Origin: a virus
Virus record (IMG/VR): IMGVR_UViG_3300046011_008865
Coordinates: 1 to 41,733 of that record
Length of the DNA stretch: 41,733 nucleotides
Strand: one strand, 5' to 3'
In this document: one piece after another, positions 30,998-38,394 of the stretch
Position numbering within the stretch: position 1 is the first letter of the stretch
How the letters are laid out: the number at the start of each line of letters is the position of its first letter
The notes under the pieces: generated by a model
The model's input: only the letters and a program-made list of their open reading frames with translations
What the model was told of the DNA's origin: nothing
Database searches by the model: none
Position numbers and translations under genes: made by a program

Positions 30998-32389
30998 TTA
31001 TTTTCTTCCAGATAATTCTAAAAGATTAGGTTTTTTTCCAATAACGGAATCATTGATTTTTCCCTGATTCCCAAACATAGTTCCATTGGTATTCAAAATA
31101 GTATTTATAGTTTCAGTTTTGGGCTTCAAACGTAAGCTTTGATTTCCTTCCTCCATATTAGTAACTCGTAGAGCGATAGGGTCCCATTTCAAATAAGAAG
31201 TAGTACCTACCCCACTAGCGTTACGGGTTTTAGTATATTCAAATGCATATTCACCATTAGCTCTCATCAAATCTGATTGAATAATAGCAATCATTATATC
31301 ACAAGTTTGAACTTTTGAATATCCACCTTGAATATGTTGCTGTCCGACTTTCTCAGCTTCTAAAGAACCTCTTCCTAACTGAGAAGCAGTAATAACTGCA
31401 CAATCAAAATCTAATCCAATTGCTCGCAATTCTTCAGCTTTGTATTTGTCAGCTAACCAGATGTTCTCATTGCTAATACCTCTATTAGTCGCCATCAAAT
31501 CAAGATAGTCAACTATAATGAAGTCAGGAGTAAATCCGTGAGTTTGCTGAAACTCCTTTAGATATGCTCTTAAATCATTTGCAGTCGTGACACTTTCTGG
31601 ATATCGCTTGACATACAATTGAGCATTTGCACCTCGATGAAATGCATCTACTTTCGATTCAACTGCTTCAATACTTTTGAGAATATCTGCTTGACCAATA
31701 CCTGTCACCATACTATCAAATCGTTTACATACGATTCTATCTGCAAGTTCTAATGAAAAGTAGATTCCATTATACCCTTGCTTGACAAGATTGATACCAA
31801 GATTAGACATACAGATACTCTTACCAATACCTGATGCAGCAGTTAGTAGCAATAGTTCTTGTCTATTGATACCACCACCTATTGCTTCATCGACATCATC
31901 CCAACCTGTTGGAATAGTTGGAGAGTTATTCAATAGGTCTCGTAATCTATCTCCAACATTTTCAAAGTAATTGATACCTAAATCTCGATTTAGAGAAATA
32001 GCATCAGCTTCTTTGATGAGTTGCCATATTGCACCATAATCCCCTTTATCATGGAGCTCAGGTGCTTTCATAACTGCATTCCAAACTGCAGAGTTTCTAC
32101 AGAATGTTTCTATTAACGTTGCAGTAAAATCTTGGTCAGCTTTAGTTAGAACTTCAGCAGTATCAAATGATACTCCAGTAGTAGCTTTGATAGTTTTTGA
32201 ATTTGGAACAGTTCGATATTCTTCGAAGTATTCACGAATAAACTTGACCGGTTTTATAAGCGATTGGTCAAAATACTCATGTGACAGTATTCTGTTGCAT
32301 CGTGCGAATAGTTCAGGATTACTTAGTAAGTTTTCAACTAATAATTTCTGTACATCAACATCATATTCAATTTGTTCATTTCCTTTCAT
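30998..32389 (-). CDS. 41: gp41-like DnaB-type replicative helicase
   Basis: A 463-residue hexameric helicase. Walker A is AASGIGKS (184-191), preceded by PTGWDDVDEAIGGG, the usual DnaB/gp41 lead-in. Walker B appears as FIIVDYLDLM, then ITASQLGRG and QGGYSKVQTCDIM (H4/arginine-finger region). It unwinds DNA 5'-3' at the fork and acts with the primase, whose gene overlaps its start by 14 bases. AGAGGA lies just before the ATG. Unlike some environmental relatives its gene is intact, with no intein. Confidence 0.95.
   Translation of the reverse strand: MKGNEQIEYDVDVQKLLVENLLSNPELFARCNRILSHEYFDQSLIKPVKFIREYFEEYRTVPNSKTIKATTGVSFDTAEVLTKADQDFTATLIETFCRNSAVWNAVMKAPELHDKGDYGAIWQLIKEADAISLNRDLGINYFENVGDRLRDLLNNSPTIPTGWDDVDEAIGGGINRQELLLLTAASGIGKSICMSNLGINLVKQGYNGIYFSLELADRIVCKRFDSMVTGIGQADILKSIEAVESKVDAFHRGANAQLYVKRYPESVTTANDLRAYLKEFQQTHGFTPDFIIVDYLDLMATNRGISNENIWLADKYKAEELRAIGLDFDCAVITASQLGRGSLEAEKVGQQHIQGGYSKVQTCDIMIAIIQSDLMRANGEYAFEYTKTRNASGVGTTSYLKWDPIALRVTNMEEGNQSLRLKPKTETINTILNTNGTMFGNQGKINDSVIGKKPNLLELSGRK
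31102..31109 (-). promoter_or_regulatory. Late-type promoter TATAAATA inside gp41, for the 87-residue ORF
   Basis: A perfect TATAAATA on the minus strand within the last codons of the helicase gene, 140 bases before the ATG at 30962. T4 late promoters often lie in upstream genes; chance is possible in AT-rich DNA. Confidence 0.45.
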
Positions 32390-33416
32390 TGAATCCTCTT
32401 GTTGTGTTTTTGGGTAAAAAGTTTATGTAGAGTTTTGCTTTCTTTTCATCGTAAATCCTATTTTGAAGGAGTTCATACATCGTCCAGATTTTGCCAGTTT
32501 CGACAATCCTAGATGATATGTCAGCTTTTGATTTCGTTGTGGAAGGGTTTGTCACGAAAGTGATACTACCTAACTTCTCTTTCAACACATGAAATGCTAA
32601 GGATTGACCATTAGCATCTTTATCAATCACAAACACGAGTTCGCGTCGTGATTTTCGGAGTAGCTCTATTTTGGATTCTGTGAGCTTACTACCTAAAAGA
32701 CTGATACCATTCACGTGTATAGCATCAAAGACACCTTCACATATGAATAACGGTTTTTCTGAATAACGAAATAGTTCGTCATTATTGAAGATGACTGCTT
32801 CCTTTTTGACTTCGCAGTTTCGATAACGAAGACGTTCATCTGACAAAATAGTTCTTGCTTGCCAGTAGATGACTTTACTTTGTTTGTAAAAAGGTATTAT
32901 AACACGATTTGGTAATGTAGTGCTAACAAAAAATGGATAATCATGACATGTTAGTCTATACTTGTTCAACAAGAACTGACATTCATTGATATGAGATTCG
33001 TCTAATCGAACTGAACCTTCAGGCAATGATACTTCAGGAGTATAAAGATTGACTTTATGTAATGTTTCAAGAGTGATAGTCTTGTCTTCTTGCCTAGGCG
33101 GTTGATTGAAGAATAGCTGGCTCTTGATTTCGTTGAGCTCATGAACAGGAACTCCAAAAGCTTTTAGGATTTGTTCGAAGTCTTTACGTATCTTTTCATC
33201 ACCTAACTTCCAACCACTTGCAATACCACAATTGAAACAGTGATACACTATTTCAGACGGTTCAATCTTCCAGCCACCACGAGGTGAATGGTCAGAACAG
33301 CAAGCACATCTTATCTGTTGAAAACCTGTAGCAGAAGTTTTGCCTGTTAGTGGAATGTGGGTGTGAATGAGGTTAGTAAGTTTTGATGCGAAATCATTTA
33401 CTGCTGATGATGACAT
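32376..33416 (-). CDS. 61: gp61-like DNA primase
   Basis: A 346-residue primase. The N-terminal zinc site is CACCSDH...YHCFNCG (C37/C40, H43, C60, C63), and the TOPRIM domain shows LFICEGVFDAIHV and ELVFVIDKDANGQS (metal-binding Glu and DxD). It synthesises RNA primers for lagging-strand replication together with the gp41 helicase, which overlaps its 3' end. Its length equals that of T4 gp61. A terminator-promoter element lies just upstream, suggesting that the helicase-primase operon starts here. The ribosome site is weak. Confidence 0.95.
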   Translation of the reverse strand: MSSSAVNDFASKLTNLIHTHIPLTGKTSATGFQQIRCACCSDHSPRGGWKIEPSEIVYHCFNCGIASGWKLGDEKIRKDFEQILKAFGVPVHELNEIKSQLFFNQPPRQEDKTITLETLHKVNLYTPEVSLPEGSVRLDESHINECQFLLNKYRLTCHDYPFFVSTTLPNRVIIPFYKQSKVIYWQARTILSDERLRYRNCEVKKEAVIFNNDELFRYSEKPLFICEGVFDAIHVNGISLLGSKLTESKIELLRKSRRELVFVIDKDANGQSLAFHVLKEKLGSITFVTNPSTTKSKADISSRIVETGKIWTMYELLQNRIYDEKKAKLYINFLPKNTTRGFNERK

Positions 33417-33434
33417 AGGTACTTAGAAAAAGTG

Positions 33435-33480
33435 ACATGTGAATAGGTACATTATAACACCCATTCACATGTTCTGTCGT
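33435..33480 (-). promoter_or_regulatory. Terminator with a promoter nested inside, upstream of the primase
   Basis: ACATGTGAAT (33472-33463) pairs with ATTCACATGT (33444-33435), 10 bp, and CACTTTTTC follows on the minus strand: a terminator for the transglycosylase message. The loop holds TATAAT (33456-33451), with ACGACA (33480-33475) 18 bp upstream as a possible -35. RNA started here would lack the 5' arm and run into the primase. Confidence 0.6.
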
Positions 33481-34154
33481 TATAGATTTAATGTGTCAAT
33501 ATGTTTATTGACCATTCTAACATAATGAAGTTTTGATGGATTACGTAGCTTTTTAACGCCACCTTCACCCATGTTATAACTTGCAATCAATGCATCTCCT
33601 CGATACATTGTACTCAGATAAACAAGATACTTACTTGCCACTGCCACATTGAACTTGTCGTTATGTGCAAGAGCATTTGTTATCTGGCTATCTGGGATTC
33701 CAAACTTTTTCTTCAATTCAGGAAATCTTTTTAGAACTGCTTTCGCTGTTCCTGTTTTGATTTGCCCTAAGCCAACAGTTTGGTCACAAGCCTTCTTATG
33801 TTTTGAGGTTCTAAACTTAGCCGCCTCACCGGCTTTGCTTTCCTGGAAAATGATTCCAGCTAGAACTTCTGGTTGTCTAAGTCCATCTTCCTTTGCCGTA
33901 TTATAAGCTAAAGTAATGATGTTCTTTTGATTTACAGAAAGCGGTTCATTCTTATGCGATGACTTTCCACTTTCACCCCTTCCATGCCTTACTCTTACAA
34001 CTTTTTCTGATACATTATCAGTGTCATTAGAAAAGTTATTGTGATGATGACCTTTCTGGTGACGGTCGTAAACATGGTGCACTTTCGCAGAAACAGACGG
34101 AGATAGCAATGCCATCCCCAGTGTTGCCACTAAGGTTAGTGTGTTGAGTTTCAT
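33480..34154 (-). CDS. Secreted lytic transglycosylase (SLT type)
   Basis: A 224-residue protein. A clear Sec signal peptide (MKLNTLTLVATLGMALLSPSVSA, cleavage after VSA at 23) leads a His-rich linker and an SLT fold from about residue 75: LAGIIFQESKAG (catalytic E105), VGLGQIKTGTAKAV, ALIASYNMGEGG and YVRMVNKH. Such enzymes cleave peptidoglycan from the periplasm. It is unusual for a phage lysis protein to carry a cleavable signal; it may aid lysis or alter the wall to block superinfection. Strong ribosome site GGGAG. It has a long structured leader. Confidence 0.88.
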   Translation of the reverse strand: MKLNTLTLVATLGMALLSPSVSAKVHHVYDRHQKGHHHNNFSNDTDNVSEKVVRVRHGRGESGKSSHKNEPLSVNQKNIITLAYNTAKEDGLRQPEVLAGIIFQESKAGEAAKFRTSKHKKACDQTVGLGQIKTGTAKAVLKRFPELKKKFGIPDSQITNALAHNDKFNVAVASKYLVYLSTMYRGDALIASYNMGEGGVKKLRNPSKLHYVRMVNKHIDTLNL

Positions 34155-34200
34155 TTACTCCCTCTCTATTTGTTTAGTTCGCATCAAGCACTCCATAAAG

Positions 34201-34444
34201 ATTCTCATCAGATAAATCAACGTGAATCTCATTCTCTATGTTGCCCAACGGGGTGCAAGCCTTCGGTTTTTTGGCTTTTCCGCACCGTTACCTTGAATCA
34301 CATGAATATGGAACTGTAGAATGTTCCCGTGCTTCAAGGCCATTGAAAGACCACTCTATGCATAATACATTAGAGTAGATGGCTAATCAGGTAGCCGCCT
34401 TTGGTGGTCACACCAGCTTTTATGGAGCTGGTCTATTATTTATC
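34201..34444 (-). ncRNA. Structured non-coding RNA or leader with late promoter, upstream of the transglycosylase
   Basis: A 309-base gap with several nested inverted repeats: AACGG/CCGTT with TGC/GCA and inner AAGCC/GGCTT (34247-34289); CCTTGAA/TTCAAGG with CAC/GTG and GGAAC/GTTCC inside (34291-34339); ACTCTA/TAGAGT (34353-34376); GGCTA/TAGCC (34381-34396); TGGTG/CACCA (34402-34415), alternative to ACCAGCT/AGCTGGT (34412-34432). GATAAATA (34444-34437, minus strand) would start RNA about one base inside the last hairpin. The RNA would run about 280 bases into the transglycosylase ATG. Strand is inferred from that box. No cloverleaf or known riboswitch recognised. It is GC-richer than its surroundings. 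Confidence 0.55.
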
Positions 34445-34463
34445 GCTTCTTAATTTATAGCTT

Positions 34464-35273
34464 TCATTCAATTCCTATTACATCTCTAAATTGTGGTTCT
34501 TCGGCTCTAAATATCATCCCAACTGCATTTGATACTTGAACTAACCGTGGAAAGTTCATTCTTACCACTCTACTCCGAGATATTGCTCCAGCAGGTCTGT
34601 GTTGTGCCGGAATTCTTTCGCATTCTTCTTCAGTCAAGAACTCCATGAACGTCTTACGTTGCCAGTAAGAACCGCGTTTGAAGTTATCAGCCAATCCGTT
34701 CCAATCGAACCCTACTTCGTATAGCATTTGAACCCGACGTTTAGTTGGAACCCCTTTAAGTTGGACATTCGTAAACTTTGTATGAGCACACATGCTTACA
34801 CTGTTCTTAGAAGCATCCCATTCCCGCCATGTCAAATTATCAACCGCAGAACTTAATGATGGAACATGCCATACACGACAATCAAATGTTGGAACAATGC
34901 CACGTGGAATTGGAAACCGATATTGGTCCATTTCTTTTGCAAAAATTACCGATGCATATGACGCAAGAGTTGAACATATCTTTTGGATTCGACCATCAAA
35001 CATATCCAAACTTTCCCAGACCAAAGTTATCTCATCGCTTTGAGTATAACCAACATCTGGTTGAAAAGCTTCAACCAATGTTTTAGCAGTATGCTCCATT
35101 GAACCAACAATACGACAGTCAAACGGCTTATTCGCATCTTTAGTCAGAGTATGAAAAGCTCGCCCGTCAAGACGAGCAATCACTGGCACTCCAGAAACTA
35201 ATCGAGCTCCAGCTGAAATCAACTCTAACTTCTTCTGTTCGTCACCCAATGATTGGAAATCTATACTTGCCAT
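34464..35273 (-). CDS. Thg1-like protein (3'-5' nucleotide addition to tRNA)
   Basis: A 269-residue protein with the tRNA(His) guanylyltransferase fold: PVIARLDGRAFHTLTK (catalytic D36), KPFDCRIVGSMEHTAK, VGYTQSDEITLVWES (D80, E81), ASYASVIFAKE and PRGIVPTFDCRVW. All three metal-binding carboxylates are kept. Thg1-like proteins add nucleotides in the 3'-5' direction to repair truncated tRNA 5' ends or add G-1 to tRNA(His). In a phage it may repair tRNAs cut by host defence nucleases (inference). GAGG lies 8 bases before the ATG. It sits next to the structured RNA region and downstream of the two 69-residue paralogues. Confidence 0.9.
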   Translation of the reverse strand: MASIDFQSLGDEQKKLELISAGARLVSGVPVIARLDGRAFHTLTKDANKPFDCRIVGSMEHTAKTLVEAFQPDVGYTQSDEITLVWESLDMFDGRIQKICSTLASYASVIFAKEMDQYRFPIPRGIVPTFDCRVWHVPSLSSAVDNLTWREWDASKNSVSMCAHTKFTNVQLKGVPTKRRVQMLYEVGFDWNGLADNFKRGSYWQRKTFMEFLTEEECERIPAQHRPAGAISRSRVVRMNFPRLVQVSNAVGMIFRAEEPQFRDVIGIE

Positions 35274-35277
35274 CGTC

Positions 35278-35487
35278 TTATGCCTCTTTCAAAATTTGTG
35301 CAAGTTCTGATAAATCTCCAGACCATTGTGATATATCAACCACTCTTGGTCCTTTATCATCAGCCTTTAGAAAATAATAAGAAGCAATTTTTTGGCCCCA
35401 CATAAATGTTACAACAGACGAAGCATCATAAAAAAGCTGAGTGTTACCAGTTCTTTTGTGTATTACATAATAGGTCGTGTCAGCCAT
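35278..35487 (-). CDS. 69-residue hypothetical protein, tandem paralogue 2
   Basis: It begins MADTTYYVIHKRTGNTQLFYDAS and ends SELAQILKEA, the same plan as its neighbour; about half the residues match. The pattern suggests a small beta-hairpin plus helix domain. Its ribosome site (AGAGG) lies within the last codons of the upstream copy. The short distance and shared junction bases (GAGGCATAAG) show a direct duplication. Function unknown. Confidence 0.6.
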   Translation of the reverse strand: MADTTYYVIHKRTGNTQLFYDASSVVTFMWGQKIASYYFLKADDKGPRVVDISQWSGDLSELAQILKEA

Positions 35488-35491
35488 TTTC

Positions 35492-35701
35492 TTATGCCTC
35501 TTCTAAAATTTGTTCAAGTTCTGACGTTTTATCAGAACATTTTGATACATCAACTATTCGTTCGCCTTTTTCATCAACTTTTACAAATAATCCTGATGAT
35601 AATCTTCGCACCAACATAAAAGATGAAACTAAAGAAGCATTATGAAAAATCTCAGTATGTCCAGTTCTTCTATGTATTACATAATAGGTCGTATCAGCCA
35701 T
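35492..35701 (-). CDS. 69-residue hypothetical protein, tandem paralogue 1
   Basis: It begins MADTTYYVIHRRTGHTEIFHNAS and ends SELEQILEEA, paralogous to the gene that follows. GGAG lies 9 bases before the ATG and a strong sigma70-type promoter is 35 bases further up, so it heads the operon that includes the Thg1-like gene. The 74-residue ORF upstream may be a distant relative by layout (VYxT...GxRIIKLDG). Probably an early host-takeover protein, on context only. Confidence 0.6.
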   Translation of the reverse strand: MADTTYYVIHRRTGHTEIFHNASLVSSFMLVRRLSSGLFVKVDEKGERIVDVSKCSDKTSELEQILEEA

Positions 35702-35735
35702 CGTAGTTCTCCACTCTTCTTTATAATATGAGTCT

Positions 35736-35763
35736 ATTATAAACGGTTTTCTAGATTTGTAAA
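35736..35763 (-). promoter_or_regulatory. Sigma70-like promoter for the 69-residue genes and thg1
   Basis: TTTACA (35763-35758), 16 bp, TATAAT (35741-35736), minus strand. The -35 is preceded by AATAACCA, as at the gp32 promoter (13970), hinting at a shared upstream element. A second TATAAT-like box lies at 35720-35726. Confidence 0.75.
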
Positions 35764-35786
35764 TGGTTATTTTTGATAACTGGTTA

Positions 35787-36011
35787 TCACATTATGCTTT
35801 CTAATAAGCACATTTCAAGAGCATCATATGACATAGTACAACCATCAAGCTTGATGATACGATGTCCACGATGGTCCGATTTTATAACAAGAATGGTATC
35901 CTCTTCATCACTTTGCAAAAGATAACAGATAAGTTCATTCAGATTATCAGTGACATAAAGCGAATTGATTGATGTCTTGATAACTCTAAAGGTTGGTAAC
36001 GTGTTGTTCAT
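35787..36011 (-). CDS. 74-residue hypothetical protein
   Basis: A small soluble protein (PTFRVIKTSINSLYVTDN, DTILVIKSDHRGHRIIKLDG) with alternating strand-like stretches and a terminal helix. Its ATG overlaps the stop of the 128-residue ORF (ATGA), so the two are co-translated. Layout is similar to the 69-residue paralogues but sequence similarity is too low to claim. Function unknown. Confidence 0.55.
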   Translation of the reverse strand: MNNTLPTFRVIKTSINSLYVTDNLNELICYLLQSDEEDTILVIKSDHRGHRIIKLDGCTMSYDALEMCLLESIM

Positions 36012-36394
36012 TTATTGACACTCTCTTGTGGTTCTACAGGTAAAGATTTGAAAGACCGAGCATCATCGCAAAGAGCTTCACCTGGTGCCATCCAATCCAG
36101 CTTGGAACGTAAGTGCATATCGTCTTTCATACTAATATGATTGCCTTCTTCGTCAATCATCCACATCAATTCAATTGCGACTTTATCTAACATATAGTTA
36201 GGAATGAGTGGGTTCATTGTATGAAAAACATTTATAGAAATATTCAATGTTTTCATTGCATGTATCAATTCATCAACTGCTTTGTCAATCAAATAGTCAT
36301 GTTTTTCCATAAAGCCTATGAAAAAATCATCAATTTTCATTGAATTTTCAGGTTTGCGACCAAAATACAACCGAACGTTTTTTTCATCAGACAT
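36008..36394 (-). CDS. 128-residue hypothetical protein with masked start site
   Basis: An acidic, helical protein (YFGRKPENSMKIDDFFIGFMEKHDYLIDKAVDELIHAM...). No family recognised. Its ATG stands 4 bases below a perfect 12-bp hairpin whose 3' arm contains the AGGG ribosome site; see the regulatory element at 36399-36461. This unusually elaborate control suggests early, tightly timed expression. Confidence 0.6.
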   Translation of the reverse strand: MSDEKNVRLYFGRKPENSMKIDDFFIGFMEKHDYLIDKAVDELIHAMKTLNISINVFHTMNPLIPNYMLDKVAIELMWMIDEEGNHISMKDDMHLRSKLDWMAPGEALCDDARSFKSLPVEPQESVNK

Positions 36395-36398
36395 AAAA

Positions 36399-36461
36399 AT
36401 GGACCCTGTGTAGTAGTATAAATGTTAGTTTATTATACCACAGGGTCCATCTAAATGTAAA
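36399..36461 (-). promoter_or_regulatory. Hairpin/terminator masking the ribosome site, with a sigma70 promoter starting inside its loop
   Basis: ATGGACCCTGTG (36450-36439) and CACAGGGTCCAT (36410-36399) form a perfect 12-bp stem, followed by TTTTT and the ATG at 36394. AGGG in the 3' arm is the only ribosome site. TTTACA (36461-36456), 18 bp, TATAAT (36437-36432) places the start near 36425, in the loop. RNA from this promoter cannot form the stem and is translatable; read-through RNA from upstream would terminate or be masked. Confidence 0.7.
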
Positions 36462-36473
36462 CGGTTTTCTTTT

Positions 36474-36950
36474 TTATGCGAACGTTTTTGTGTTCTGGTC
36501 TAACATTGCTTCTGCAGGATTGACAAAGTCTGCGCCAATCATGTGGTCAGCATCTTTGAAAATACTAGTTGAAAGGATGCTGTTAGATGTCATAGACGCA
36601 CCTTTTGGTCTTTTGATTTTCACAAAGTTAGTGTGAATGTAATCAAGTGCGTTAAGACCGTTACTGAACTTAGCTTGTGACAAAAGTTCAAACAATGGAT
36701 ATTTGTCAGCATGAATGCTAGTTACAACTTTTTTCAATCTTGCTTTATCAATTGGATGAAGTGTATCAATTTGAACATAAGCAATTGAACCATCTTCAAA
36801 AAGTTTTACGACGGCACACTCGCGATACATACCAGAATCATCGATGTCAATCATGAAGATATGAGGAATGTTTGTAGCTTTCATCTCAATTTTGCCGGAA
36901 GAGACTGGTCCAGTTGATGCGGTATTGACTGATTTTGGTGCAGTTGCCAT
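36474..36950 (-). CDS. 158-residue hypothetical protein
   Basis: A soluble protein with an unstructured Thr/Ser-rich start, then a compact domain: HIFMIDIDDSGMYRECAVVKLFEDGSIAYVQIDTLHPIDKARLKKVV and ADKYPLFELLSQAKFSNG. The strands and the 'DDSG...' turn recall small nucleic-acid- or ligand-binding folds, but I cannot place it. AGGAG before the ATG is a strong ribosome site. It follows the RNase H gene by about 146 bases. Confidence 0.65.
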   Translation of the reverse strand: MATAPKSVNTASTGPVSSGKIEMKATNIPHIFMIDIDDSGMYRECAVVKLFEDGSIAYVQIDTLHPIDKARLKKVVTSIHADKYPLFELLSQAKFSNGLNALDYIHTNFVKIKRPKGASMTSNSILSTSIFKDADHMIGADFVNPAEAMLDQNTKTFA

Positions 36951-37096
36951 TTAGATTTCTCCTATTATATGGAAATAGAATAACGACTATAAACCTATCA
37001 TTATTCTTTTATAAGATTATAAGTATTTTTACTAAAACAAACATAAATGTCAGTTTATGTTCTAATCTTATTTATTAGTAGGAAAAATCATCATAT

Positions 37097-38068
37097 TTAG
37101 AATGTTAGAATACCACGTTTACCAGATGTTGATATTGTAGATTGAGTTGAAGAAGTTGGTCTGCAGCTTAACAGATTGACAAACTTTTGAGAGTTATCGC
37201 CTATTTGTTTTAGACCATGCTGACCTAAAAACTTTGTAAATGCAAATAGCGAAAACTTACCATGAGTATTAAAACCATGTTCAATTGTTTCATCAATAAT
37301 TTGACGAATTTCAGATGGTTGTTTTTCCAAGTTCATTAGCAAGTTGTTTTCTTCAAATAACTCACGTACGATAAACTCTTTAGGTTCTTGTGTTACTGGG
37401 TCAATACCTTGAAAAGTTTCATTCATTAGAAGTGTCATTTCATACGGGTCTTTGAATGCTTTTTCCAATCTTGTCACTCTTACTCGTGGGAAAGCAGACC
37501 TTACATTATCACCAGTATCACCACGAATTGCTTTTTCAAACATAAAGAATTCCGGGTCATCACACTGACGAGGTTTTCCGTCATCAGGATTGATAAGTGA
37601 TACTTTTGAATGTTTTAGGAGTTGTTTGAAGTCCTTATCACCTGACAAAATAACCACTTCATCACCGTTAGTAGAATACTTTTGAACCACTCCAGCAATC
37701 AAATCATCGCCTTCTAATTCAGGTGCAGAAAGGCAAACGATAGAAGTATGTTCTCGTGCTAATTTTTCAAAGTCGTTGATGACTTCATACAAGTGTTCCA
37801 TACTTGGGTCTTTAACACGATTCCCCTTATATAGAACTTTAGATTTGCAATCATTGCTAGCAGTATAGCTTTTTCGCCAGTTTTTATTGCCTTCAAACAC
37901 TACAGCTAATTGGTCTGGCTTTATAGTGTTATACCACTTGTTCATACCAATCAAACAAGAATGTAATGCCAATCCAGCTTTATCTTCAGCTGTTCCACCA
38001 TACTTGTTGGAATGAGCTGACACTGTACGATAGAATAAGTTTGGAACGTCAATGATTAGTAATTTCAT
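37097..38068 (-). CDS. rnh: RNase H / FEN-type 5' nuclease
   Basis: A 323-residue 5'-3' nuclease of the T4 RNase H family. Acidic metal-binding motifs are in order: LLIIDVPNLFYR (D7), FEGNKNWRKSY, PELEGDDLIAGVV (GDD), VILSGDKDFKQLL (GDKD) and RGDTGDNV (helix-hairpin-helix entry). It removes RNA primers and flaps from Okazaki fragments, working with gp32 and the clamp. Length is close to T4 RNase H (305). Its ATG overlaps the stop of the preceding ORF. Very secure. Confidence 0.95.
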   Translation of the reverse strand: MKLLIIDVPNLFYRTVSAHSNKYGGTAEDKAGLALHSCLIGMNKWYNTIKPDQLAVVFEGNKNWRKSYTASNDCKSKVLYKGNRVKDPSMEHLYEVINDFEKLAREHTSIVCLSAPELEGDDLIAGVVQKYSTNGDEVVILSGDKDFKQLLKHSKVSLINPDDGKPRQCDDPEFFMFEKAIRGDTGDNVRSAFPRVRVTRLEKAFKDPYEMTLLMNETFQGIDPVTQEPKEFIVRELFEENNLLMNLEKQPSEIRQIIDETIEHGFNTHGKFSLFAFTKFLGQHGLKQIGDNSQKFVNLLSCRPTSSTQSTISTSGKRGILTF

Positions 38069-38391
38069 ATGTTATCAGATAATCCACGTAGAAGAGATTT
38101 GACTTTATATTCTTTGAACTTTATGCTAAAACGATAATGTGCTTCATCTAAAAGGGGTTGCCAATATTGTAATCTATTTCGGAGTACAAATGTAGTTCGC
38201 AAGTACCCAATGGTCACTAAGACTGGCTGAGCATGTACAAAGAACTTTGCAATTTTCAATGTAATGTCTAGCTTTTGAATGGTTGCTTCTACAAGAGCTT
38301 CATCGGAATCCGGATTATGAATCACCGAAATCATTTCAAAAAGCTCTTTAAGAAAGTCTTTATATTGAACGTCATTCACCGTACGCAACAT
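38065..38391 (-). CDS. 108-residue hypothetical protein upstream of RNase H
   Basis: A small, mostly helical basic protein (YKDFLKELFEMISVIHNPDSDEALVEATIQKLDITLKIAKFFVHAQP... RLQYWQPLLDEAHYRFSIKFKEYK). In T4 small genes such as dsbA and 33 follow rnh, but here the ORF precedes it and I see no motif to equate them. Its stop overlaps the RNase H start (TGATG-type), and it begins 3 bases after the 130-residue ORF. Probably part of the replication operon. Confidence 0.6.
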   Translation of the reverse strand: MLRTVNDVQYKDFLKELFEMISVIHNPDSDEALVEATIQKLDITLKIAKFFVHAQPVLVTIGYLRTTFVLRNRLQYWQPLLDEAHYRFSIKFKEYKVKSLLRGLSDNI

Positions 38392-38394
38392 TCG

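Noticed and set aside
34236-34343. 35-codon ORF on the minus strand inside the structured region (starts MALKHGNILQF)
   Set aside because: No ribosome site, overlaps two stable helices, and no recognisable domain; kept as non-coding, though a small protein is not excluded.
34155-34463. tRNA or group I intron in the structured region
   Set aside because: No cloverleaf with T-arm consensus, and no P, Q, R, S core elements of group I introns on either strand.
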